From positions 36,113 to 43,092 of the forward strand of contig DFLL01000016.1 in the NCBI GenBank assembly GCA_002375205.1: a DNA stretch of 6,980 bases, read 5' to 3'. Origin of the DNA: Caryophanales bacterium UBA3620 (GTDB taxonomy: Bacteria > Bacillota_I > Bacilli_A > RF39 > UBA660). Positions 1 to 6,315 of this stretch are shown one piece after another. The position numbers and the translations under genes are program-made. Each line of letters starts with the position of its first letter. Position 1 is the first letter of the stretch. The notes under the pieces were generated by a model that was given only the letters and a program-made list of their open reading frames with translations, was not told the DNA's origin and made no database searches.

Positions 1-2840
1 ATAATACCACCAAGTTCTTTCTTAACCTTTTTAGCTAGTGTATCATCATTAAGTTCTCCATCTTCTTCTGTCCAATTAGTCTTAACATAATCTCCCACCA
101 AAGATTTAACTTCATCAAAGCCTTTAACAATAGTTTCATGTAAGTTTTTAAATACTTCTTTTTCTAATTCTTCATCACTAATATCAGGAGTTTCTTTTTT
201 AATCTTCTCATTCCATATCCTATATACAATATCCCCATATAACTCTTTAGCTATTCTCTCTTCAATATTATGTGGAAGATTATCTCCATACCAATCTTTA
301 GCTTTTGTATATACAAGTTCTGTAACAACTTTAGGACAATCCAAATAACTCTTACCATCATCACTCTTAACTCTTGGAGAAAAAGGAATACCACCAGTAT
401 CAATAATAACTTCAATCTCTTCGCTCATATCAAGAACTTTATTTGTATTTTCCACAACTATTTCATAAGCAAGGTCTTTACCTAAAAATTCAAAGTCATT
501 AAGCATTTCATCAGTAGTCCTATAATGCTGTGAAGGAATACTTGTAATTTCTTTCTTGGCAAGAGGATGTCTTCCTCCTCCAGGAACTTTCTGATTAACA
601 ATAATCTCACGATATATCTTATCTTCTCTTGTAAAATGATGTACATCTCCCGTAGCCACTATAATCTTACCAGCTTCTTTAGTAGCATCTACTATCTTCT
701 TAATATGTTCTTTTAATTCTTCTTCACTCTTAAAATCACTAGTTTGTAAAAGATGACCATATACTTCAGGAGGTTGGACTTCTACATAATCATAAAAATT
801 AATAATATTTGTAAGTTCTTCTCCCTCTTTACTTCTAGCTTCAATAAATACTTCTCCCTCGTAGCAGCCACTACCAATTAGAAGTCCTTCTCTAAGACAC
901 TCAAGTTTACTTCTAAGTATTCTCGGAGTCTTATATAAATAAACCGTATTAGCTAGCGATATAATCTTAAATAAATTCTTAAGACCAGTCTTATTTAAAG
1001 CAATAGCATTAAAGTGATAAGTTCTACCAAATTTATGTATTTCATCTTTTGGTACTAATTTATCTAAATCACTAATAGTCTTATAATTTTGCATTTCTAA
1101 CTTCTGAAGCATCTTAGCAAATACTAAAGATGTACCCTCAGCATCATAATCTGCTCTATGATGGGCATCTTCTTCCCAAGGTACATTATATCTTTTAACA
1201 AGCATTGATAAACTATGTCTAGCAAAACCAGTATCTAAGGCTCTAGATAACTCAAGGGTATCCACTACCGTATTCTTAAACTCCCCAAGATTATATTTCT
1301 TCATCGCCATTTCCATAAATGAAATATCAAACTTAGCATTATGAGCAACCATAGGAGCATTCCCTGTCCACTCTAAGAATTTCTTTGTAACAGTCTCTTC
1401 ATTATCTTTACCTTTAACCATATCATCAGTAATATTCGTAAGTTCACTAATCTTATCAGGAATATGTCTACCAGGATTAATAAGCTCATCAAACCTATCA
1501 GTAATAACACCATCTTTAATCTTAACAGCACCAATTTCAATCATTTGGTCTGCTCCACCAGCATTAAAGCCCGTTGTCTCAGTATCAAATACAACATATT
1601 CCGATTTAAGTAAATCTCTATTATCAGGTCTAACAACAATATTAACTGTATCATCTACTAGTGTTAACTCAGTACCATATAGTACTTTAAATTTCTTACT
1701 AGGATCCTCTTGTTTTTTATTATAAGATGATACTATACCATAAGCGATAGGAAAAGCTTGACAACCATTATGATCAGTAATAGCAACTCCCCTATATCCC
1801 ATATCAATACATCTACTTACTAGCTCACAAGTATGTTTACCTAAATCAACCCTAGTTATACCATCCATTTGACTCATCATCGTATGAGCATGAAGTTCAA
1901 CCCTTTTAACTTCAGCATTATCTACTATCTTTTCTTCTTTAGGTCCTTCAATTTTCTCTACATCTTTATACCTAGTCGTAAAGGTAAGTTCATTAGAATA
2001 TTTATCCATTTGTACTTTACCATAAAAGGTATACCAAGACCCTTCTTTTAATAAATCTTTAATTCTAGCATACTCTTCATCTTCTTTAGTAAACATTTTA
2101 ACATAAATACTATCATTATTATCTGTAACCTTAAGAGTAATAATCTTATAACCACTCTTTGATTCAAACATATCAATACCAAAGATCATACCCTCTATCG
2201 TAATATTATCAACTTCATATAATAAATCTTTAATTGGAGTAACACTAGTATCCTTTTTAGGTCTATAATATTTCTTTTCTTCAGTTTTAACTTCGACTGC
2301 ATTTTCTTTTACCTTGATAGTAGGAGCCTCTACTACCTTATCTTTTTCTATCTCATTAAGTATTTCTTCTTCCTTATTCTTAGTAAGAACAATATCAATA
2401 CTAATATCAAAACCATATCTATTCATCCATTTATTTAAATACTCTTTTTTCTCTATCATATAAGTATATTCAGCCTTATTATAAACATCAAATAAATACT
2501 TATTACCATCTAATCTTAATTTTCTACCTATAAAAGTAGAATATTTAATACTATCATTACCTAAAATATTAAGTAATTTATCAAAGTAATCATCTAAATA
2601 TTCATCAGTTTTATTACTAGTATTAATATTAATAATAATATCATCTATCTTTTTAAAAGTACTCTTTAGTTTATTACATAATTCATCATAAATATATACA
2701 GGTAAAATATTATCATTATTAATATAAAATTCCCATAGATTATTCTTATCATATACAACTATTTTATCAATACTAGCATTTTCTAAATAATCATTCTTCA
2801 TATTAATCTGTTCTAATAATTTTTTCATCTTATCCTGCAT
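1..2840 (-). CDS. polC: DNA polymerase III alpha subunit, PolC type (3' end cut by window)
   Basis: Replicative DNA polymerase of low-GC Gram-positive bacteria, with its own 3'-5' proofreading exonuclease. The window holds the first 946 residues; the family is about 1,440, so most of the catalytic polymerase region lies beyond position 1. Visible in order: a divergent N-terminal domain (about 1-205); an OB-fold segment (about 209-300); the first PHP half with VELHAHTMMSQMD (H317, H319) and TDH at 356-357; an inserted DEDDh exonuclease with FDTETTGF (D419, E421), HNAKFD (D505) and HHRADYDAEG (H561, D566); then the second PHP half with LLIGSGC and TGDVHHF (H734, H735). The start is ATG at 2840, with AGGTGG four bases upstream. 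The usual join between the LPxxxEERxxKEL stretch and KELGGII is interrupted by about 70 extra, charged, helix-like residues (about 867-940). This is the terminal gene here, after the accessory block. Identification is certain; the extra segment is probably lineage-specific. Confidence 0.97.
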   Translation of the reverse strand, partial: MQDKMKKLLEQINMKNDYLENASIDKIVVYDKNNLWEFYINNDNILPVYIYDELCNKLKSTFKKIDDIIININTSNKTDEYLDDYFDKLLNILGNDSIKYSTFIGRKLRLDGNKYLFDVYNKAEYTYMIEKKEYLNKWMNRYGFDISIDIVLTKNKEEEILNEIEKDKVVEAPTIKVKENAVEVKTEEKKYYRPKKDTSVTPIKDLLYEVDNITIEGMIFGIDMFESKSGYKIITLKVTDNNDSIYVKMFTKEDEEYARIKDLLKEGSWYTFYGKVQMDKYSNELTFTTRYKDVEKIEGPKEEKIVDNAEVKRVELHAHTMMSQMDGITRVDLGKHTCELVSRCIDMGYRGVAITDHNGCQAFPIAYGIVSSYNKKQEDPSKKFKVLYGTELTLVDDTVNIVVRPDNRDLLKSEYVVFDTETTGFNAGGADQMIEIGAVKIKDGVITDRFDELINPGRHIPDKISELTNITDDMVKGKDNEETVTKKFLEWTGNAPMVAHNAKFDISFMEMAMKKYNLGEFKNTVVDTLELSRALDTGFARHSLSMLVKRYNVPWEEDAHHRADYDAEGTSLVFAKMLQKLEMQNYKTISDLDKLVPKDEIHKFGRTYHFNAIALNKTGLKNLFKIISLANTVYLYKTPRILRSKLECLREGLLIGSGCYEGEVFIEARSKEGEELTNIINFYDYVEVQPPEVYGHLLQTSDFKSEEELKEHIKKIVDATKEAGKIIVATGDVHHFTREDKIYREIIVNQKVPGGGRHPLAKKEITSIPSQHYRTTDEMLNDFEFLGKDLAYEIVVENTNKVLDMSEEIEVIIDTGGIPFSPRVKSDDGKSYLDCPKVVTELVYTKAKDWYGDNLPHNIEERIAKELYGDIVYRIWNEKIKKETPDISDEELEKEVFKNLHETIVKGFDEVKSLVGDYVKTNWTEEDGELNDDTLAKKVKKELGGI

Positions 2841-2844
2841 AATA

Positions 2845-2866
2845 CCACCTACCTATTATTTTATCA
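2845..2866 (-). promoter_or_regulatory. Candidate extended -10 promoter and SD of polC
   Basis: On the minus strand TGATAAAAT (2858-2866) fits an extended -10 (TG-N-TAAAAT). A weak TTGTTT at 2884-2889 is 20 bases further up, too far for a good -35. AGGTGG (2845-2850) is the Shine-Dalgarno site, only four bases from the ATG. If this promoter is used the leader is only about 10-12 nt. A perfect TATAAT at 2907-2912, without a -35, is an alternative giving a longer leader. Confidence 0.4.
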
Positions 2867-2889
2867 AAATTTACTAAATAGTTAAACAA

Positions 2890-2911
2890 TTTTACATTAT
2901 TTTTACATTAT
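2890..2911. repeat. Two exact tandem copies of an 11-base unit
   Basis: TTTTACATTAT occurs at 2890-2900 and again directly at 2901-2911. On the minus strand this reads ATAATGTAAAA twice, just upstream of the polC promoter region. The second copy overlaps a perfect TATAAT (2907-2912, minus strand). It could be a protein-binding site or a simple replication-slippage duplication; the sequence alone does not decide. Confidence 0.6.
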
Positions 2912-2918
2912 ATTTTTT

Positions 2919-2931
2919 CCGCCATTGGCGG
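2919..2931. repeat. Short GC-only inverted repeat between ORF6N pseudogene and polC
   Basis: CCGCC-ATT-GGCGG forms a five-pair all-GC stem with a three-base loop, conspicuous in DNA this AT-rich. Only two bases separate it from the next hairpin. On the minus strand it is followed by an A-run, not a T-run, so it is not a standard intrinsic terminator for the upstream genes. On the plus strand the T-run precedes it. Confidence 0.6.
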
Positions 2932-2933
2932 CC

Positions 2934-2955
2934 CTTCAAAAGTATCCTTTTGAAG
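2934..2955. repeat. Perfect 9-bp inverted repeat, 4-base loop
   Basis: CTTCAAAAG, loop TATC, CTTTTGAAG. The arms are exactly complementary. No T-run follows on either strand. It sits side by side with the GC hairpin in the gap between the ORF6N pseudogene and polC, so a polC-proximal transcript entering from upstream would carry two adjacent stem-loops. It may end or stabilise the transcript of the accessory block; this is inference. Confidence 0.65.
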
Positions 2956-2997
2956 ACTCCATTACCATGAGAATCTTCTACTTATTTTATAATTTAT

Positions 2998-3347
2998 TTA
3001 ATAAACTATTAAGCATATCTTCATTATCAATCTTACTAATAGCAAAGCACTAAACATAGCAACACATTGTTCAGTAAAAGCAAATGGGAGATATCTTAAA
3101 CCACCACGATTATTCTTTTCATTTGAGATCACAATTTGTGATCTCAACTCCTATATTCATCTTCAGTTAACTGAAAACAAAATTCTTCTGGGAATCTCTC
3201 TTTATTTCTTTTTACTGCTTGATTTATTTTTCTTGTCTCAGTATCATAAAGAAAAGCTAAGTCTTTATCTAATATAACTTGTACTCCTCTTATTTCATGT
3301 ATCATACTTTGTATTTGTTTATTATCTATTACTTGTAATTCATTCAT
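2998..3347 (-). pseudogene. ORF6N-domain (phage antirepressor-like) DNA-binding protein, frameshifted
   Basis: ORF6N domains are found in phage and mobile-element proteins, usually as DNA-binding or antirepressor modules. The start is ATG at 3347 behind a strong AGGAGG (five-base spacing). The first frame runs 67 residues with the family pattern IHEIRGVQVILDKDLAFLY, INQAVKRNKERFPEEFCFQL and TEDEY, and ends at TGA (3144-3146). The next frame continues the same domain from 3147 with LRSQIVISNEK, RGGLRYLPFAFTEQ and VAM, and stops at TAA 2998-3000. Adding one T at AGTTG restores EYRSLRSQIV, so one base was lost. The usual FTEQG is FTEQC here, a sign of decay. After MFSAL homology fades; a third frame (about 3041 to a TAA at 2987-2989) reads SKIDNEDMLNSLLNKL, perhaps a second shift or chance. 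Upstream is the nuclease gene on the same strand. Confidence 0.85.
3123..3147. repeat. Perfect 12-bp inverted repeat at the ORF6N frameshift
   Basis: Arms TTGAGATCACAA and TTGTGATCTCAA are exact complements around one central base (3135). It contains the premature TGA and begins at the T-run that has lost a base. The palindrome encodes the normal family residues LRSQIVIS in the restored frame, so it was not created by an insertion. Read on the minus strand its centre is CAAATTG, the same seven bases as the centre of the repeat at 3415-3441. Confidence 0.9.
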
Positions 3348-3351
3348 ATGT

Positions 3352-3394
3352 ACCTCCTCTTGATTTTATATAATACCTATATTAGTTTAATATA
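3352..3394 (-). promoter_or_regulatory. Ribosome site and possible operator upstream of ORF6N pseudogene
   Basis: AGAGGAGGT (3352-3360) is a near-consensus Shine-Dalgarno site that fixes the ATG at 3347. Just upstream, TATATTA-GTT-TAATATA (3378-3394) is a seven-base inverted repeat in a very AT-rich stretch with several poor -10-like hexamers (around 3366-3376). No convincing -35 was seen. A regulator-binding site is possible but may be a by-product of base composition. Confidence 0.4.
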
Positions 3395-3414
3395 AGAATA
3401 ATAAAAATTTTATT

Positions 3415-3441
3415 TTTTTAGTCGCAAATTGCGACTAAAAA
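3415..3441. terminator. Perfect 13-bp inverted repeat after the nuclease gene, terminator-like
   Basis: Arms TTTTTAGTCGCAA and TTGCGACTAAAAA pair exactly around a single base (3428). It begins ten bases past the nuclease stop codon, where a terminator is expected. On the minus strand, however, the stem is followed by A-rich sequence, and the T-run comes only a few bases later (AAAATTTTTATT). It is therefore a hairpin in the right place without the canonical immediate U-tract. It could also work as a transcript-end stabiliser or separate the nuclease gene from ORF6N. Confidence 0.5.
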
Positions 3442-3451
3442 CAAATTATTC

Positions 3452-4456
3452 TTAAATATTTATATGTAAATTTATATCTTCCTCAGTTGGTAATTTTTCT
3501 AAAATATCTTTAGGAATATATTTACCGATTTCAAAAGAAGATACTCCTATTGGTACATTAGTTGACTCTAAAGCCCATTCTACAGATAATTTATCTTTAT
3601 TTTTACACAATAGAAGACCAATAGTAGTATTATCTAAATCAGTTTTAAGTGTTTTATCTATTGCTTTAACATAAAATCCCAACTGACCAATATATTCAGG
3701 TTTAAATTCAGTCACTTTAAGTTCACCGACAACATAGCATCTTAATTGTAAATGATAAAATAATAAGTCAATGTAATAATCATTATGTTCCGTGCTAATT
3801 TTATATTGACTACCAACAAAAGTAAAACCTTTTCCGAGTTCTAATAATACATTTTTAATTTTTTCAAGCATAGCTTTTTCTAATTCAACCTCCTTATAGT
3901 TTTTCTTTAAAGTAATAAAATCAAATATATAAGGATCTTTTAAAGTATTATTAGCCAAATCACTATCTAGTTTTGGGAGAGACAAATTAAAATTATTATA
4001 ACTTTTACCAAGTCTTTGATGAAATTTAGATTCTATTTGTGTATCTAGAATACTTCTACTCCAACCATTATCAATCGTAGCTTTTATATATATTATTCGT
4101 GTATTAAAATCTTTAATTCTTTGCATTAATAATAAATTATGACCCCAAGGAAGTTGTGCAACAAGTTGTTGCACAACTTCATCATCTTTGTATTCAAGAT
4201 AAAAAGATTTCATATACTTTAAATTTCTAATTGAAGAACCTTTAAAATTTGGAAAATCAATCCTTAATTCTTTTGAAAGTTCATCTATAAATTTATTTCC
4301 ATATTTATAATTATCATTCAAGTGTTTCCCAATTCTAAAATATAATAATATTAATTCACTATTTACTTGTTGCACAGCTCTAATTTGAGTATCTTTAATA
4401 TCATTTTTAATCTCATTAATAACTGATTTAAAATCTTTTTCTAATGTTTGAATCAT
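3452..4456 (-). CDS. DUF1016/YhcG-family PDDEXK nuclease
   Basis: Complete, 334 residues. The N-terminal DUF1016_N-type helical domain (about 10-165) carries the family blocks VVQQLVAQLPWGHN (94-107) and NGWSRSILDTQIES (130-143). The C-terminal PDDEXK nuclease domain (about 173-325) starts with LKDPYIFDF and carries GFTFVGSQY, YYIDLLFYH (D230), GELK (E245, K247), FKPEYIGQLGFY (Q258) and IGLLLCKNK. All expected active-site residues are present, so it looks intact. Family members are solitary predicted nucleases in accessory and mobile regions; the biological role is not settled. I chose ATG 4456, with GGAGGGG seven bases upstream. The longer reading from a TTG at 4495 has no good ribosome site. 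It has its own promoter upstream and lies between the suf operon and the broken ORF6N gene, suggesting an acquired unit. Cytoplasmic; no signal or membrane segment seen. Confidence 0.93.
   Translation of the reverse strand: MIQTLEKDFKSVINEIKNDIKDTQIRAVQQVNSELILLYFRIGKHLNDNYKYGNKFIDELSKELRIDFPNFKGSSIRNLKYMKSFYLEYKDDEVVQQLVAQLPWGHNLLLMQRIKDFNTRIIYIKATIDNGWSRSILDTQIESKFHQRLGKSYNNFNLSLPKLDSDLANNTLKDPYIFDFITLKKNYKEVELEKAMLEKIKNVLLELGKGFTFVGSQYKISTEHNDYYIDLLFYHLQLRCYVVGELKVTEFKPEYIGQLGFYVKAIDKTLKTDLDNTTIGLLLCKNKDKLSVEWALESTNVPIGVSSFEIGKYIPKDILEKLPTEEDINLHINI
4150..4180. repeat. Perfect 15-bp inverted repeat inside the nuclease gene
   Basis: GAAGTTGTGCAACAA and TTGTTGCACAACTTC are exact complements around one base (4165). 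It encodes residues EVVQQLVAQL, a conserved block of the DUF1016 family, so the protein sequence is normal and the palindrome depends on codon choice. The mRNA would carry a very stable hairpin in the first third of the reading frame. Confidence 0.92.
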
Positions 4457-4509
4457 ATCAAAACCCCTCCAAAAATTTAATTTTTTTAAGACCAATTCTT
4501 AGCACAAAA

Positions 4510-4539
4510 ACTTTATCATAAATCAAGTATAAATGTCAA
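4510..4539 (-). promoter_or_regulatory. Sigma-A-type promoter for the nuclease gene
   Basis: Minus strand: perfect -35 TTGACA (4534-4539), with an extended -10 TGATAAAGT (4510-4518, 18-base spacing) or GATAAA (4512-4517, 16-base spacing). Transcription would begin near 4503-4506, giving a leader of about 50 bases before the ATG at 4456, with GGAGGGG (4464-4470) as ribosome site. It lies downstream of the suf terminator, so the nuclease gene is probably transcribed independently. Confidence 0.75.
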
Positions 4540-4622
4540 TATAATATTTCAAAGTTAACTAAAAAGGTCCATGTACCATAAATAAACAACAACTAAATGA
4601 TAATTCTAGTACAAGAGAGAAA

Positions 4623-4660
4623 GAAATAACCAAAGGTTATTTCGGGTAGCGATAGCCGGT
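4623..4660. repeat. Hairpin plus GC-rich patch in the suf-nuclease gap
   Basis: GAAATAACC-AAA-GGTTATTTC (4623-4643) is a perfect nine-base inverted repeat. It is followed directly by a GC-rich patch, GGGTAGCGATAGCCGG (4644-4659), that stands out from its surroundings. On the minus strand the hairpin is followed by TTTCTCTCTT, so it could act as a second, weak terminator behind the suf terminator, or be part of a small structured RNA or a worn repeat. No open reading frame of note occurs in 4540-4699 on either strand. Confidence 0.45.
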
Positions 4661-4701
4661 TAAATAAAAAACTACTTAATGTTTATTATTTAAGTAGTTT
4701 T
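4661..4701 (-). terminator. Intrinsic terminator of the suf operon
   Basis: Arms AAAACTACTTAA (4668-4679) and TTAAGTAGTTTT (4690-4701) pair over 12 bases around a ten-base loop. On the minus strand the stem runs into TTTTTTATTT, a proper U-tract. The stem overlaps the last bases of sufU, including its stop codon, so the operon ends immediately after sufU. Confidence 0.88.
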
Positions 4702-5119
4702 AATTATTCTCTAAAAATTTCTTAATCCCATTAGCAGTAAGAGTAGCACACTTAATTCTAGATGGTTGCTTACTAGTATCATCAAATACTAATAATTCTT
4801 TAAGTACTTCTTTATCATATTCTTCTTCATTAATCATCCTAAGATAATTATCAATAATATATAACGCTTCTTCTTTAGATTTACCAATAAGTAAATTAAT
4901 CAAGATATTAGTAGAAGATATACTAATAACACAAGCTTCTCCTTCAAAAGAAATATCCTTAATTATATTATTATCCATATCAATATAAATATCTAAATTA
5001 TCAATACAACTAACATTTCTTGTATTAATTTTAGTAAATTCATCACCATTACTAATATATTTCTTATTAGCATTTTGATAATTATCTAAAATAATACTCC
5101 TTTTAAGATCTCTATCCAT
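4700..5119 (-). CDS. sufU: SufU/IscU-like iron-sulfur assembly protein
   Basis: SufU takes the persulfide sulfur from SufS during Fe-S cluster building in Gram-positive bacteria, binding zinc through three Cys and one Asp. With the start chosen the protein has 139 residues, normal for the family. The ligands are visible: C38 and D40 in SCID (usually CGD), C63 in FEGEACVIS, and C124 in RIKCATL. I chose the ATG at 5119, which overlaps the sufS stop as TAATG and has AAGGAA eight bases upstream; an in-frame ATG at 5137 lies inside sufS and lacks this. The overlap implies translational coupling with sufS. The intrinsic terminator follows at once, so sufB is not next as it is in Bacillus subtilis sufCDSUB. 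SCID in place of TCGD and GEAC in place of GEGC are divergent but keep the ligands. Confidence 0.94.
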   Translation of the reverse strand: MDRDLKRSIILDNYQNANKKYISNGDEFTKINTRNVSCIDNLDIYIDMDNNIIKDISFEGEACVISISSTNILINLLIGKSKEEALYIIDNYLRMINEEEYDKEVLKELLVFDDTSKQPSRIKCATLTANGIKKFLENN

Positions 5120-6315
5120 TACAATATTTCCTTCCATATATTTTCACTATTTTTAAGTACATTAATAAGTAAATCAATTTCTTCTTTATTATTATAAAAA
5201 GATAAACTAATTCTAACAGTATTACTAATATTAAGTTCATTATCAAGTATTTTAGCACAATGATTACCTGCTCTTACACATATATTATATTTATCTAAGT
5301 AAACAGCAGTATCTTGAGCAAATACACCCTTAATATTAAATGCTACAATACTAGTATCAACTTCTCTATTATATACATCAATAAAATCTAATTTATCTAA
5401 TTCACTAATAAGATATCTTCTAAGTTCTTTTTCATACTTATTAATCTTATCAATACCAATCTCTTCTATATAACTAATCGCTGCACTAAGACCAAGTACT
5501 CCCTCAATATTCGGAGTACCACCTTCTAATCTCGTCGGAATTTCTCTAAGTTCAACATAACCATCTTTTGTAAACATAGCATTCATTCCCCCACCATAAT
5601 TAAATGGTTTAACTTTATCTAATAAGTCAAATTTACCATACAATACTCCAATACCCGTAGGACCATACATCTTATGACCACTAAAAGCCATAAAATCAAT
5701 ATTCATATCCTGTACATCAATTCTACTATGAGCAATCCCTTGTGCAGCATCCACTACCATTAATATATCATTATCATGAGCTAACTTACTAATCTCTTTA
5801 ATAGGACGAGTATCTCCAACAACATTCGTAGTCATTGCAATAGATATAACCTTAGTTTTATCAGTAATAGCTTTCTTTACATTATCTATACTAACTTCAT
5901 GATTTTCATCCAAATCAATATATCGGAGTTTAATACCAATTTCTTTTTCTAACATAAACCAAGGAACAATATTTGAAGCATGTTCACTAAGAGTAATAAG
6001 TACTTCGTCTCCTTCTTTTAAATAATGTTTAAAATAACCAAAGATAATCATATTCATACTATTAGTAGTACCACTAGTAAAGACAATTTCTGATTTTTCC
6101 TTAGCATTAATAAAATTAGCTACTTTTTCTCTAGCTTCTTCATATAAACTATCCACTATTGCACTAGTTTTATAATCTCCTCTATGAGCATTAGCGGTAT
6201 ATTCATCATAATACTTTAAAATACTATTTCTTACTACATTAGGTTTCAAAGTCGTAGCCCCATTATCAAAATATACAATATTCTTCTTCAAAATTTCAAA
6301 ATCATCTCTATTCAT
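5119..6315 (-). CDS. sufS: Cysteine desulfurase SufS (class V aminotransferase, type II)
   Basis: Cytoplasmic PLP enzyme that converts L-cysteine to L-alanine and leaves sulfur as a persulfide on its own cysteine, for transfer to SufU. At 398 residues it has normal length. Seen: YFDNGATT near the N-terminus; SEHASN (H112); VVDAAQ (D189, Q192); FSGHKMYGPTGIG with the PLP lysine K215; ICVRAGNHCAK with R348 and catalytic C353; and TVRISLSFYN near the C-terminus (R368). RAGNHCAK is the type II (SufS) active-site form rather than the IscS/NifS loop. The start is ATG 6315, directly after the TAG of the SufD-like gene with no gap; the strong AGGAGGTG lies in the last codons of that gene, so the two are coupled. 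All key residues are present and nothing suggests decay. Confidence 0.97.
   Translation of the reverse strand: MNRDDFEILKKNIVYFDNGATTLKPNVVRNSILKYYDEYTANAHRGDYKTSAIVDSLYEEAREKVANFINAKEKSEIVFTSGTTNSMNMIIFGYFKHYLKEGDEVLITLSEHASNIVPWFMLEKEIGIKLRYIDLDENHEVSIDNVKKAITDKTKVISIAMTTNVVGDTRPIKEISKLAHDNDILMVVDAAQGIAHSRIDVQDMNIDFMAFSGHKMYGPTGIGVLYGKFDLLDKVKPFNYGGGMNAMFTKDGYVELREIPTRLEGGTPNIEGVLGLSAAISYIEEIGIDKINKYEKELRRYLISELDKLDFIDVYNREVDTSIVAFNIKGVFAQDTAVYLDKYNICVRAGNHCAKILDNELNISNTVRISLSFYNNKEEIDLLINVLKNSENIWKEIL

Noticed and set aside
270..485. Plus-strand 71-codon open frame
   Set aside because: It lies wholly antisense to the well-conserved PolC coding sequence, has low-complexity composition and no ribosome site.
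1869..2051. Plus-strand 60-codon open frame
   Set aside because: Antisense to the PolC OB/PHP region; Phe- and Ile-rich reading of AT-rich coding DNA.
3144..3146. TGA read as Trp (alternative code)
   Set aside because: Trp is TGG in polC, sufS, sufD and the nuclease, and reading through this TGA does not restore the ORF6N domain, whereas a frame change does.
3123..3147. An 8-base templated insertion making the ORF6N palindrome
   Set aside because: At first the junction looked like EYRS-QIV with extra bases copied from the other arm. Restoring a single T instead gives EYRSLRSQIV, which fits the family better and needs only one base change.
4457..4495. Longer start (TTG at 4495) for the nuclease
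   Set aside because: Adds 13 residues with no family match and a poor ribosome site, whereas ATG 4456 has GGAGGGG at good spacing.
5120..5137. Upstream ATG at 5137 for SufU
   Set aside because: It lies inside sufS, and the ATG at 5119 has both a ribosome site and the typical TAATG coupling.
5496..5520. GTACTCC / GGAGTAC inverted repeat in sufS
   Set aside because: Only seven bases with a ten-base loop inside ordinary coding sequence; expected by chance.
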